NCBI GenBank assembly: GCA_003165615.1
Contig: PLWR01000499.1
Coordinates: 359-27,779, forward strand
Direction: 5' to 3'
Origin: Acidobacteriota bacterium
Lineage (GTDB): Bacteria > Acidobacteriota > Terriglobia > UBA7540
Length of the DNA: 27,421 nt
Positions within the stretch are counted from its first letter, which is position 1. Each line of letters starts with the position of its first letter. A program made the position numbers and the translations under genes. Below the pieces are notes generated by a model. It was not told where the DNA came from, searched no databases, and was given only the letters and a program-made list of their open reading frames with translations. Shown one piece after another: positions 1 through 8,901 of this stretch.

Positions 1-797
1 CCGCCGTTTTTGGCGAGGGCGCGAATCATATCGTCGGTCATGTTGCGCGGGGCTTTGCACAGCGCGCGGCAGGAAGAATGGGATGCAATCAGGGGTGCCT
101 TGCTGACGGCCAGGGCATCGTAAAAGGTGCCGTCGGAAACATGGGAGATATCCACCATCATGCCGAGCTGGTTCATGCGCGCGACGGCCTGCCTGCCCAG
201 GGGTGACAGCCCTTTCCATTCCGGCTTGTCGCCGGAGGAATCGCCCAACTCGTCATTCTTGGTGTGGGCCAGCGTCATGTAGCGGACGCCCAGGTGATAG
301 AAGATGTCAAGCACGCGCAGATCGCCTTCAATCTGGTGGCCCCCCTCGACGCCCATGAGGACGGCAATTTTCCCTTCGCGGTGCAGGCGCTCGATGTCGT
401 CGGCGGTGCTGGCCAAACCCAACAGGTCTGGGTGCCTCGCCACCTGCTGATCGGTCACGTCAATCAGGTCCAGAGCGCGATGGATCAGGTCCTGCTTGGG
501 CCAGGTCACATCCACCCAGATGGAAAAAAACTCGGCGCCCAGATGCCCGGCGCGCATCTTGGGAATGCTGATCATGTACGGGCTGGCGGGGTCCGCAAGG
601 TCGTAGCCTTCCTCGAGCATGGTTTGAGGCGTATCGGCGTGCGTGTCAATAATGATAGCGTGGTCCAGCGCCCGCGCGGCCGCCTGGGAGGCGTCCATGG
701 GCGTTTGGGCGATGGCCCGGGGCGGGGCGGCCTGCCCTGCGCCAATCACCAGCAGCACACAGGTTACCGCACGTATTTCCAAGCGTCTTAGCGGCAT
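1..797 (-). CDS. Membrane dipeptidase (peptidase family M19), C-terminus beyond window edge
   Basis: Zinc-dependent dipeptidase of the renal-dipeptidase family, which hydrolyses dipeptides, often with D-residues. I translated the minus strand by hand from ATG at 797. The frame stays open for 265 codons to the window edge, so the gene is partial only because of the window. Residues 1-31 look like a signal peptide (basic start, then VTCVLLVIGAG and a small-residue region), so the product is probably exported. Family motifs appear in order: HAD near residues 53-55 (first metal ligands), EGGHQ (bridging acidic residue), LAHTKND, DISHVS and SHSSCRALC (metal-binding histidines). It is divergent from the GAF gene, with about 190 bp between. 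The substrate cannot be read from the sequence; the family assignment is firm. Confidence 0.92.
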   Translation of the reverse strand, partial: MPLRRLEIRAVTCVLLVIGAGQAAPPRAIAQTPMDASQAAARALDHAIIIDTHADTPQTMLEEGYDLADPASPYMISIPKMRAGHLGAEFFSIWVDVTWPKQDLIHRALDLIDVTDQQVARHPDLLGLASTADDIERLHREGKIAVLMGVEGGHQIEGDLRVLDIFYHLGVRYMTLAHTKNDELGDSSGDKPEWKGLSPLGRQAVARMNQLGMMVDISHVSDGTFYDALAVSKAPLIASHSSCRALCKAPRNMTDDMIRALAKNG

Positions 798-923
798 AAG
801 TCAGGAACCAGTAATTATCAGGATGCACGGAAGGTTTTGTCAAACCTAATCTGACTCCCATGGCCCCCCACGGTGGGGGAGAAGGCGGGCGCGGAGAATT
901 TTGCCGAAAGATGCAATGCATCA

Positions 924-952
924 TTGCTTGCTGTGACCAGCTCCAGTATAAT
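924..952 (+). promoter_or_regulatory. Candidate sigma-70 promoter for the GAF-gltX unit
   Basis: A perfect TATAAT lies at 947-952. TTGCTT lies at 924-929 with a 17-base spacer. The predicted transcript would start about 30 bases before the ATG at 991. A short palindrome (GCAATG-cat-CATTGC, 913-927) overlaps the -35 box and could be an operator. The -10 box and spacing are good, the -35 only half matches. Confidence 0.55.
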
Positions 953-990
953 TAACGATAACCCTTGAACTCTCAGCGGAGCGAAGCGTA

Positions 991-1563
991 ATGGCGGAAA
1001 TAGATCTGGTTCTTGTTGTAGCCAAGCTGGTTGATGAGATGCGGAAGGCGGGGACTCATCCCTCCGAAGCTGATTTGAACCGCCTGGCGGTGCAAATCTC
1101 AAATGGTTTCAAGGCCAAGAAGGAGGAGGTTGCCATCCTACGGCTTTTCCCCGACTCCAGAGTCCTGAATTTCCTCTTTCCCATCAGACTCTCTGTGGTT
1201 GGGGCGATTCCCCTCACCACCACACACTCGCTCGCCGCCAAGACCATCCGCGACAAACGCGGCGAGATCGTGAACAATTTTCCCACCTATAAACACCCCA
1301 CGGTTTTTGAAGCCGTCGACCTGTCGGAGCAGGAAAAAGCTGTCCCCATCCAGAAAATCATGAGTTCACCGATGATCGTGGAGGGAAAGGTCGTAGGGGT
1401 GATTCAAATCAGCCGCAAAGCGCGCCCCAGCGAACCCGTGGGTCCTGACTTCACCCAAGCGGACCTGGCGCAACTCGCCACGGTGGGTTCGATTCTGGGG
1501 AAGTTTCTTTCGGAATTGCCCGCCCCTCCGGTGGTTCGGCCGAAGCCCCCCGCAAAATCCTGA
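991..1563 (+). CDS. GAF-domain protein
   Basis: A 190-residue cytosolic protein formed almost wholly by one GAF-type domain. It has an N-terminal helix (about residues 1-45), then a pattern of beta strands ending in PMIVEGKVVGVIQISRK (about 126-145), the typical central strand pair of GAF folds, and a C-terminal helix with QLATVGSILGKFLSEL. No output domain (kinase, cyclase, HTH) is attached, so it is a stand-alone sensor or a structural GAF protein. A proline-rich tail ends the protein. The gltX start follows the stop by 16 bases, so the two are probably co-transcribed from the promoter at 924-952. Ligand and partner are unknown. Confidence 0.8.
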   Translation: MAEIDLVLVVAKLVDEMRKAGTHPSEADLNRLAVQISNGFKAKKEEVAILRLFPDSRVLNFLFPIRLSVVGAIPLTTTHSLAAKTIRDKRGEIVNNFPTYKHPTVFEAVDLSEQEKAVPIQKIMSSPMIVEGKVVGVIQISRKARPSEPVGPDFTQADLAQLATVGSILGKFLSELPAPPVVRPKPPAKS

Positions 1564-1579
1564 TGGACATCCCCAAATC

Positions 1580-3118
1580 ATGAGCAATATTCGCGTTCGC
1601 TTTGCGCCCTCGCCCACTGGGTACCTTCACGTAGGGGGTGCGCGCACGGCGCTTTACAACTGGCTTTTCGCGCGCCACATGGGCGGGGTTTTGATCCTCC
1701 GCATCGAAGATACGGATGTGGACCGCTCCAAGCCCGAACTCACCACGGCCATTCTGGAGAGCCTGCAATGGCTTGGCCTCAATTGGGATGAAGGTCCCAT
1801 CTATCAATCCCAGCGCCTCGATCGTTATGTCGCGATGGCCTTGGATCTCGAACGCTCAGGGCACGCCTACCCTTGTTTTTGCACCCAGGAGGAACTCCAG
1901 GCCAAGCGCGCCAAGGCGGAAGCCGAGCGCCGCGCCTGGAAATACGATGGCACCTGCCGCGCGCTTACGCAATCGGACTGGGAGCGGCTTCGCGGCGAGG
2001 GCCGCACGGCGGTGGTTCGCTTCCGCGTTCCCGATTCCGGCAAGACCAGCTTCGACGACCAGGTCTTTGGCCGCATTGAAGTCGAGCATTGCGATCTTGA
2101 GGACTTCGTACTCTTGCGCTCCGACGGCCATCCCACTTATCACCTGGGCGTGGTCGCCGATGATCTTGACCTGCGCGTCACCCATGTAATCCGTGGCGCT
2201 GACCACATTTCCAATACGCCGAAACAGATTCTGATGTACCAGGCGTTGGATGCGCCCGTGCCAATTTTCGCCCATTTGCCGCTGATTCTCGGGCCCGACA
2301 AACAACGCTTGTCAAAGCGGCACGGGGCAACCTCGGTGGGCGCCTATCAGGAGCAAGGAGTTCTGCCGGAAGCGTTGGTCAATTTCCTGGCACTGCTCGG
2401 TTGGACGCCTCCCGGCCAGAAAGAAATCGTGCCGATCGAGGATATGATTCGCGACTTTGATCTCGCGGCGGTCTCCAAATCGAATGCCGTCTTCGATCTG
2501 GAAAAGCTGGCGTGGATGAACAGCGAGTATGTGCGCCATCTGCCCGCGGAGCGACTGCTGCCGTTGGTGAAGCGGGAATTGGCGGAAGCGGGGCTCGCGG
2601 CTCGGGACACGGGACATGGGGTGCGGGATTCGGGATTCGGGATTCGGAATTCGGAATCCGGGATTCGGAGTTCGGAATGGATCACTGGGGAGGAAGAGGC
2701 ATTCAAGCGAACGGTCCTCCTGCTGCAATCGCGGGCGCGGACTCTCAAGGACTTTGCCGGCTCCTTCCGCGCGTTCTTCACTGACGAATTCGCCTATGAC
2801 CCCGAGGCGATGAAAAAGTATTGGAAAGACGCCTCGCTATCAGCTCTTCTCGACACGCTCGCCGACCGCCTGGCGGCAACGGAACCCTTCGACTTGGCGG
2901 GAACCGAAAGCGCTCTGCGAGCCCTGGCGGAAGAGAAAGGCGTGAAGGCAGGGTTGCTGATCAATGCCGCGCGCGTGGCGCTTACCGGTCAGGCCGTGGC
3001 GCCCAGCCTGTTTGAAGTCATGCTGGCACTGGGGCGCGATCGCGTGGTGGCCCGCCTGCGTCGCGCCGCGGTCCACTTGCGTTCCACGGCGAACCATGCC
3101 GCGTCATCGGCAACCTAA
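1580..3118 (+). CDS. gltX: Glutamyl-tRNA synthetase with a repeat-derived insertion
   Basis: Charges tRNA-Glu with glutamate using ATP (class I synthetase). It starts RVRFAPSPTGYLHVGGART, where HVGG is the usual GluRS form of the HIGH motif. The KMSKS-like loop is DKQRLSKRHG (about residues 240-250). A CFC...YDGTC zinc-type cluster lies near residues 94-126. Length is 512 residues, slightly above the usual 460-500. The excess is an in-frame low-complexity segment at about residues 338-368, in the anticodon-binding part, encoded by 7-bp repeats (separate entry). The reading frame crosses it without a stop and normal GluRS sequence resumes at GEEEAFKRTVLLLQ. The SD before the ATG at 1580 is weak, in keeping with coupling to the upstream GAF gene. 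Whether it is the discriminating or non-discriminating form cannot be told. Confidence 0.96.
   Translation: MSNIRVRFAPSPTGYLHVGGARTALYNWLFARHMGGVLILRIEDTDVDRSKPELTTAILESLQWLGLNWDEGPIYQSQRLDRYVAMALDLERSGHAYPCFCTQEELQAKRAKAEAERRAWKYDGTCRALTQSDWERLRGEGRTAVVRFRVPDSGKTSFDDQVFGRIEVEHCDLEDFVLLRSDGHPTYHLGVVADDLDLRVTHVIRGADHISNTPKQILMYQALDAPVPIFAHLPLILGPDKQRLSKRHGATSVGAYQEQGVLPEALVNFLALLGWTPPGQKEIVPIEDMIRDFDLAAVSKSNAVFDLEKLAWMNSEYVRHLPAERLLPLVKRELAEAGLAARDTGHGVRDSGFGIRNSESGIRSSEWITGEEEAFKRTVLLLQSRARTLKDFAGSFRAFFTDEFAYDPEAMKKYWKDASLSALLDTLADRLAATEPFDLAGTESALRALAEEKGVKAGLLINAARVALTGQAVAPSLFEVMLALGRDRVVARLRRAAVHLRSTANHAASSAT
2591..2681 (+). repeat. Tandem 7-bp repeat tract inside gltX
   Basis: Thirteen consecutive heptamers run in phase from 2591 to 2681. 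The core unit is GGATTCG (2626-2646 has three perfect copies; GAATTCG, GAATCCG and GAGTTCG are variants). Copies at the left end are degenerate (GGGCTCG, CGGCTCG, GGACACG). Because 7 and 3 are coprime, the peptide also repeats every 7 residues (GVRDSGF, GIRNSES, GIRSSEW). Confidence 0.93.
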
Positions 3119-3147
3119 CGCTCAGGGATTTCCGAAAAGGAGCAACT

Positions 3148-3588
3148 ATGCTAAAGGATTTCAGGGATTTTGCCATGCGCGGGAACATCATCGACATGGC
3201 GGTCGGAATTGTTTTGGGCGCATCGTTTGGAGGCATAGTGACCTCATTGGTCAACGATGTCATGATGCCCCCCATCGGCTTGGTGCTGGGGCGGGTTGAC
3301 TTTTCCAACCTCTTCATCAGCCTCACCGGCCGGCACTTTGATACGGTGGCCGCCGCCAAAACGGCCGGGGCCGCAACGCTCAACTACGGCATCTTCTTGA
3401 ACGCCATCATCAATTTTGTGATTGTGGCTTTTGCCATGTTCCTGCTGGTGCGGCAGGTGAATAAGCTGCGGACGCCTGCGCCGGCCCCCGCCGCCCCCGC
3501 AACGAAGTCCTGCGCGTACTGCTGTTCGCCAATTCCCCTGGCGGCCACGCGCTGCCCTAATTGCACTTCACAACTGAAAGGGGAGTAG
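3148..3588 (+). CDS. mscL: Large-conductance mechanosensitive channel with C-terminal zinc ribbon
   Basis: Homopentameric inner-membrane pore that opens under membrane tension and releases solutes during hypo-osmotic shock. The N-terminal helix and TM1 show the family signature (MLKDFRDFAMRGNIIDMAVG, then GASFGGIVTSLVNDVMMPPIG, about residues 1-44). TM2 is about residues 80-102 (GIFLNAIINFVIVAFAMFLL). Instead of the usual charged cytoplasmic helix, an Ala/Pro linker (109-119) leads to CAYC at 122-125 and CPNC at 136-139, a four-cysteine rubredoxin-type zinc ribbon. The SD AAAGGAG sits 6-7 bases before the ATG. It follows gltX by 29 bases and may read through from it. It ends before a hairpin shared with the convergent OmpA-family gene. 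Confidence 0.95.
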   Translation: MLKDFRDFAMRGNIIDMAVGIVLGASFGGIVTSLVNDVMMPPIGLVLGRVDFSNLFISLTGRHFDTVAAAKTAGAATLNYGIFLNAIINFVIVAFAMFLLVRQVNKLRTPAPAPAAPATKSCAYCCSPIPLAATRCPNCTSQLKGE

Positions 3589-3622
3589 CACTCGAGGCGG
3601 GAAATCCCTGCGAATTGAACTC

Positions 3623-3648
3623 GCCGAGGCCGCTGGTGCGGCCCCGGC
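3623..3648. terminator. GC-rich hairpin between convergent mscL and the OmpA-family gene
   Basis: Arms GCCGaGGCCGC and GCGGCCcCGGC pair over 10 base pairs with one mismatch and a TGGT loop. It lies 35 bases after the mscL stop and 23 bases before the end of the opposing gene, the expected place for a bidirectional terminator. No clear T-run follows, so intrinsic termination is not certain. Confidence 0.5.
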
Positions 3649-3670
3649 GATGCCTTGCAGAAGTTACTGA

Positions 3671-5434
3671 CTACTTGGTGGCGGCCTTCTTGGCGTGTGC
3701 TTTCCTGGCCACCGCTTTCCTGGCTACCGGTTTCTGTTCTCCCAGCAGCACATTCAGGTCGTCGGAATTGTAAGGGAAGAAGCGCTGCGAAGCCTGGCCC
3801 GTGGTGCTCAGGTGAATGTCCACGCGACGGTTGTTCGCCATGCGGAAAGCAACGATATTGCGATCCACCCGCTTGCGATCTTCCGGCGTGACATTGGGGT
3901 TCTTCGCAGTCAACTCTCGCACTTCATTGTCGGTAAGGTTCTTGTCCTTTCCGAAGGCTTTGGTCTCAATCCCTTCGGCAGGAATCCCATGCTCGATCAA
4001 ATAGCTCTTAACCCGGTCGGCGCGACGTTGTGACAGCACGCGGTTGAATAACACCGAGCCACGGACGTCAGCGTGGGCTTCCAGAATCAACTTAGCCTCC
4101 GGCCGAAGCGCCATATACTGTTTGAAATTGGAAACGATTTCATCCAGGCGCCTACCCTGGCTGGGAACCAACCCGGCTTGAGGATTCGCCACGGTCGGCA
4201 GGTTGTAAGGGAAGTAAATGCTGTTGAAGGTGAGTTCGGTTTCGAGTGTGGCCTCGTTTACAACGGACTCTGTATCAATCGAGCCCGTAATGTGCAACGT
4301 GGCAGTGCGCGTCTCGGACCCGCCGCAGGCGTTGCTGGCATGCAGGGTGTAAGTGGTAGTTTCGTCAATCGGTCCTGGCGAAGTCTTGGTGGGCGCGACC
4401 TGAATATCGTGACTGCCAGTCGCCCCGACCGATCCGAAGGGATCAACGGAGATGGTGTCGGCGTTGCCGGCTGACCAGGTCACCGTCGCGGCACACTGTT
4501 GGTCAACTTTATCGCCGATTTTGTGGTAACGAACCTCGGCGGGCGACACGCTGAGCGAAGCGGCAATCGCCGTGTTGACGTTCACCGTGGCGTCGGAAGT
4601 GTAAACTCCACCCGGCCCGGCGGCGGTGAATTTATAATCGGTGGTCTGCTTAGGCTGGAATGTCTGATCGCCGGAGGCGTTTACGGGCCCGCCGTTGATG
4701 TCCGTCTTCACGGCGCCGTCAGAGGACCACGTCAGGTGCGCGGAATCGCCGCAATTGATCTGCGTTGTGGAAGAAGAAAACTGGCCGGTGACCTTCTGGA
4801 TCGCCACCTCGGCGCTGGCAATGCCGGCGGTGAATCGCGGCAGTGACTGCAACTGCTGTCCACGCGGCCAAGCGACGGTCTTGCGAACGCCTTTGTAAGC
4901 ATCAACCACCACGCGTTGGTTGGCTTGCACATCGACCTCGGTCGACCAGATTTTGGGGTCGCCGTGTATCACGGTCAATTCATATTTCCCCGGGGGAACG
5001 ATCAATTCCTGCTTCCAAACCCATTCGTTGTTGAATTCGTCGCCGTGCCCAACGAAAAAGGCAGGGTCTTTGCCATTCAAGAGGCCGGCGTCGCGGTCGG
5101 CGCCTTCCAGGGTAATGCATCCCCACGGCCCCGTGACCGGCCCCGGGATTGCCTCCATCGTTACATTGATGATGGTGGTCTTATGAGCCTCGATTGTGAC
5201 CGTCCGCGACTCCGGTTTGTACCCGTAGTTGTACAAATCAATCTTGTGCTCTCCGGGAGCCAAGACTACGAAGTGGTGTGCCGCGTCGACAACAGGATTG
5301 CCGTCGGCATAAATGTAAGCTTGACGCGGACTGACGCGGACAATGAGTCTCCCTCTCTGTGCGAAAACGGGCTGTACACTTACCAGCAGCAGCACCATTG
5401 CCGAGAGGAGGAAGCTGAAGTGGCGAACACGCAT
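3671..5434 (-). CDS. Secreted PEGA / Ig-like / OmpA-C peptidoglycan-binding protein
   Basis: Predicted periplasmic or outer-membrane protein of 587 residues. I chose the ATG at 5434 because GGAGGG lies 7 bases before it; an in-frame ATG five codons upstream overlaps that SD. A signal peptide covers residues 1-26 (SFLLSAMVLLLVSVQPVFAQ). A PEGA-type domain follows (about 29-94, with VVLAPGEHKIDLYNYGYKP), then an unassigned beta-rich region. Two Ig-like sandwiches come next (TTDYKFTAAGPGG and TTTYTLHASNACGG mark their ends). An OmpA C-terminal domain follows, with LEAHADVRGS and LSQRRADRVKSYL carrying the Asp and Arg that bind diaminopimelate in this family. The last 20 residues are Lys/Ala-rich (ARKAVARKAHAKKAATK). 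Its job is probably anchoring the envelope to peptidoglycan. Confidence 0.85.
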   Translation of the reverse strand: MRVRHFSFLLSAMVLLLVSVQPVFAQRGRLIVRVSPRQAYIYADGNPVVDAAHHFVVLAPGEHKIDLYNYGYKPESRTVTIEAHKTTIINVTMEAIPGPVTGPWGCITLEGADRDAGLLNGKDPAFFVGHGDEFNNEWVWKQELIVPPGKYELTVIHGDPKIWSTEVDVQANQRVVVDAYKGVRKTVAWPRGQQLQSLPRFTAGIASAEVAIQKVTGQFSSSTTQINCGDSAHLTWSSDGAVKTDINGGPVNASGDQTFQPKQTTDYKFTAAGPGGVYTSDATVNVNTAIAASLSVSPAEVRYHKIGDKVDQQCAATVTWSAGNADTISVDPFGSVGATGSHDIQVAPTKTSPGPIDETTTYTLHASNACGGSETRTATLHITGSIDTESVVNEATLETELTFNSIYFPYNLPTVANPQAGLVPSQGRRLDEIVSNFKQYMALRPEAKLILEAHADVRGSVLFNRVLSQRRADRVKSYLIEHGIPAEGIETKAFGKDKNLTDNEVRELTAKNPNVTPEDRKRVDRNIVAFRMANNRRVDIHLSTTGQASQRFFPYNSDDLNVLLGEQKPVARKAVARKAHAKKAATK

Positions 5435-5718
5435 GTGAGTTCCCTCCATATAGATTTGGGGCGTTTCGCGAAATTAAGCCAACTTTGTGTTTAATGAATT
5501 CTATCAGATCGCGAAGGATATCTTCATCATGTTCAGCGCCCAAAGGGCACTCGTCTGTTCAAAATTGACCACCTTCCAAGAAATACCTAATGGCATGGCC
5601 GCCTATGGATGGAGAACGATAATGCAGGCAAACCCTGGGCCAGCCCGATTTGCTTCATAGAAGTGTCTCGATCACTCGTGAAGGCACATCTTCCAAGGGG
5701 CACCCACCCTTTTCGCGG

Positions 5719-8565
5719 TCACCATTCAAACTCAATACGTGTCCGGCGGACTGCGAACTCCGCATAGGGCGCCACTTGCAACTTGCGCAAGTGATGGGGT
5801 TGGTCGGTATAGGCCAGCCCAAACGTCAGGTTGTTCTCGCCGCCCGAGGCAAGATACGGTTCGGGAAGATAGAAATTCTTCTGCGGACCGACGGTCACGT
5901 AGCGCCCTACGAATTTCCCATTGAGGAAAATAAGGGCGTCGCAGTCCGCATCGAAGGTGAGCTTCCAGGGTGCTTGCCAAGCTCCATCAGGCAGTGGCAG
6001 GGTGAATCTCGCACGGCACCATGTAAAGGCAGGGACCAGTGGCTGGTTCTCCCCACCCCCAAGGAATGACGCGGGCGTCCAAGCCCCGCCGACGGGTCGC
6101 TGCCCGGCATTGGCGGGATTTCGGCCGGCCCCTTCGGCGGGCGTAGGCCCGGCGTCCGGGTTAATTTCCCGCCCCCTCATCAGCGCGGCGGTGCGCTGGA
6201 TTTGCCAACTCTCCAGGCCTTTGGCCGAGGCGAAATCAGCACCAATGCCGGCCGATTCGAGTCCTTTCAACTCGCCCAAATGCTCGCCAAAACTTGGGGC
6301 GCCAAAGAGTTCGTAGGAAATTTCCACCAGGTTCGAACCCGGCTGTGCGTATTTCGCGAGGGGGAAATCAATGAACTTCTCGGTGTTGGAGGCCTCCGCC
6401 ACGAACTTACCGTTGACGAAAACCTTCTTCGCGTCGTCGGCTCGCATGGAGATGAACATCCGGGGCTCGCCGTTGAAAGTGAATGGGGTGCGGTACTTGA
6501 CGTAGCCGTAAGGCACCGGTCCCAAATCTTCGAGCGCGTGCGGCGGGCCGGCGAGCCATTCACCGGCGGCGGGATCAAACTTTTCCACCCAGGTGTCGCC
6601 CTCGCTCAGGTTGATGGGCTGATAGGGCAATGCTGGCGTGGTCACATGGACGCGCGCCAGGTGCCAGGGCCGGTCATAGAGGAAGTCGGTCAGGATATCA
6701 TCCAGCCGGCACTTCACCGGAAGCGGCGGCAACATCACGGCAACATCGTGCTGGCCGGGGAGGAACTCCAAATCCACCCAGGCGCGACTCTTGACCGTGC
6801 CCGACGCCACCAGGGCGTAGGCGTCGGTCAGGATGGGAGCGATCACCGTTTTGGTCTCCTCGGAGCCGGGAACAATTCTTGGGGGAAACTCCCAGAGGAA
6901 GGTGTGCAGAGCTTTTTCGCGCGGGACGACGAAGATCTGAAGGTGCTCCTGGTATATCAGCATTTTTTCCGTGGTTCCAACCCGCACCGCCAGAACCGAG
7001 GTTTCGTATTCCGGATCCCAATACCGATAGGCCGTGTCGCCTTGCACTTTGGGTTCGTCCTCGGTGGCAAGGCCCATCTCCAAGATTCGCCCCGGCATGT
7101 CGTACAAAATCACGAAGTCCCGATCCAGGTTGACGCCGTGAGTGAGCATTTCTCCGGTCGAGTAGCACAGCCTGCCGCCGCTAATCTTAATCTGCACGGG
7201 CAGGATCTTCATCTCGCGCGGCGCCAGTTCCAATTCCCCCTGACGGGGAGCAGAGACAAAGCGCTTGCTCGGACTATGGGGATCGGTGAAAGTCATTTTG
7301 TAATGCTGGGGAGAATTGGTATTTTCGCGGACAAACAGAACCGCGCTGGGGCCGTTGGTGCGCTCACTCACACTGACGTTGTCGTTCGTGCATTGCGCGC
7401 CCTTCAGCGCCGCGGCGCGGGCCAGAACGCTACCCAGCACGCGCAGAGACTGGCCAATGCCGCGGACGGCGTAGTACTTGTCGCCCAGGCCGCCGGGTTC
7501 GCGGATGGGAGCGGCATAGTCATAAGTGGTGGTCAGCTTCTTCGCGGCCCAATCGAAATTGGTGCCGCCGATCCCCATGTAGTAATTGAAGGAAGTAACC
7601 CCCAACTCCAGCGCGGACTTGGTGAGCAGGTTGATTTGCGTCGAGTCTACACCATCCTGATTCACCGAAAGCAGGCCGCCGATTTCGCTGAACCATCCAC
7701 CCTGAAGTTCCGTAATCGTCAGGGGAGAGGCGGGCTCTTCGCGGCGCAGTTTCTCCAGCGCCGGGGTGAGCTGCGCCGCGATCTTCCAGCGTGGATAGAA
7801 ATTGCACGTGTCAATGATCCGCGCCATGTCCGGATCATTATTCTCGCGCGCCTGCCGGGTCCAGCAAGTGATGACGGGCACGCTGATGCCGGCGCTCCAC
7901 ACCATCTGCGCCAGGGCGCGCACGTACTCGCGCTTGGCGTCATCGGGCATGGGCGCGCTGTAGTCATACTCATTTTCCACCTGCACCATGATGATGGGGC
8001 CGCCCACCACAATCTGGTTCTTCATGATGAGGGGCAGAACCGCCGAGTACCAGTGCTGCGAGGTCCGCAGGCTTTCCGGGTCATTGGTGCGAAGGGGGAA
8101 ACGTTTGGCCGCCACCCAGGAAGGAAATCCTCCACGTTCCCATTCCGCGCAAATATAGGGTCCCGGACGGACGATCATCATGAAACCCATTTCGTGGACG
8201 AGTTTGACGAACGCTTCAAACTCCGAGAGGTCCACTTTGCCTTCCTGCGGCTCGTGATAATTCCAGAAGACGTAGGTCTCAACGGTGTTGAATCCCGCCT
8301 GTTTGAATTTCTGCAAGCGATCGCGCCAGAGCGCCTTGGGACAACGGGGATAGTGAAACGCGCCGCTCATCACCAGCGTGTCCTTGCCATTGAAGGTGAA
8401 GCATTTCTCGTCGTAACGGAGGAGTTGCGGATTCTCAAATTGCACGGGCCCTGCGGGCGGAGTGGCTGCCAAAGCCTCAAAGTGGCGCTGCCCATAAGGG
8501 TCAAGGCTCGCCGCCAAGGGTGCAGTAACGGCAGTCAAAAGGAAATTACGACGCGATGACTTCAT
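5719..8565 (-). CDS. Tat-exported glycoside hydrolase family 35 beta-galactosidase
   Basis: Retaining beta-galactosidase, acting on terminal galactosides of plant or microbial polysaccharides. The start at 8565 has GGAAGGAG 8 bases upstream; the frame is open further up but without support. The N-terminus SSRRNFLLTA is a twin-arginine signal, so it is exported folded. The GH35 signature GGPIIMVQVENEY (residues 188-200) fits the family pattern, with E199 the acid/base. E286 in TITELQGGWF is the expected nucleophile. Earlier barrel motifs include SGAFHYPRCP, VETYVFWNYHEPQEG and RPGPYICAEWERGGFPSW. The length of 948 residues leaves room for beta-sandwich domains after the barrel, with jelly-roll-like stretches near 740-840. 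It is not visibly in an operon with other sugar genes. Confidence 0.92.
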   Translation of the reverse strand: MKSSRRNFLLTAVTAPLAASLDPYGQRHFEALAATPPAGPVQFENPQLLRYDEKCFTFNGKDTLVMSGAFHYPRCPKALWRDRLQKFKQAGFNTVETYVFWNYHEPQEGKVDLSEFEAFVKLVHEMGFMMIVRPGPYICAEWERGGFPSWVAAKRFPLRTNDPESLRTSQHWYSAVLPLIMKNQIVVGGPIIMVQVENEYDYSAPMPDDAKREYVRALAQMVWSAGISVPVITCWTRQARENNDPDMARIIDTCNFYPRWKIAAQLTPALEKLRREEPASPLTITELQGGWFSEIGGLLSVNQDGVDSTQINLLTKSALELGVTSFNYYMGIGGTNFDWAAKKLTTTYDYAAPIREPGGLGDKYYAVRGIGQSLRVLGSVLARAAALKGAQCTNDNVSVSERTNGPSAVLFVRENTNSPQHYKMTFTDPHSPSKRFVSAPRQGELELAPREMKILPVQIKISGGRLCYSTGEMLTHGVNLDRDFVILYDMPGRILEMGLATEDEPKVQGDTAYRYWDPEYETSVLAVRVGTTEKMLIYQEHLQIFVVPREKALHTFLWEFPPRIVPGSEETKTVIAPILTDAYALVASGTVKSRAWVDLEFLPGQHDVAVMLPPLPVKCRLDDILTDFLYDRPWHLARVHVTTPALPYQPINLSEGDTWVEKFDPAAGEWLAGPPHALEDLGPVPYGYVKYRTPFTFNGEPRMFISMRADDAKKVFVNGKFVAEASNTEKFIDFPLAKYAQPGSNLVEISYELFGAPSFGEHLGELKGLESAGIGADFASAKGLESWQIQRTAALMRGREINPDAGPTPAEGAGRNPANAGQRPVGGAWTPASFLGGGENQPLVPAFTWCRARFTLPLPDGAWQAPWKLTFDADCDALIFLNGKFVGRYVTVGPQKNFYLPEPYLASGGENNLTFGLAYTDQPHHLRKLQVAPYAEFAVRRTRIEFEW

Positions 8566-8901
8566 CCTATAAACTCCTTCCAAAGGTAAAACCGGGGAAC
8601 ACGTCTGCGTGAACCGCATGTGAATTCGCGCCAAACGAAATCTCCACAAAGACCTTGAAGTATAGAAGTGTGGGATTGGTTGCGCAACACGTAGGAAAGA
8701 ACGGTGACCGCTGCGGGCGAACGTTCCGCGGCCCACCCGGACCGCGGTCCCGAGAAAGCAGGAACCGTCATCCGAATTATGGCTGGCCACACACGGCATC
8801 ATTTGGCCCAAATCGAAAAGATATTGGGTGGGTAGAGCGGTGAAACCCGCGGGCCCTTCGGCGCATCAGATAGGGATTCACATTAATTTAGGAGGGAAGC
8901 G
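8566..8901. other. Divergent spacer between GH35 gene and DinB/YfiT gene
   Basis: Contains the GH35 Shine-Dalgarno at its left edge and the AGGAGG of the rightward gene at its right edge. I see no convincing promoter pair, RNA gene, repeat or coding frame in it. Confidence 0.5.

Noticed and set aside
6202..8559. 785-codon open frame on the plus strand opposite the GH35 gene
   Set aside because: Antisense shadow of GC-rich codons; no SD, low-complexity His/Arg/Gly composition and no family motif, while the minus strand encodes a clear GH35 enzyme.
8566..8811. 82-codon upstream extension of the GH35 gene
   Set aside because: No SD there; the Tat signal and strong SD mark the start at 8565.
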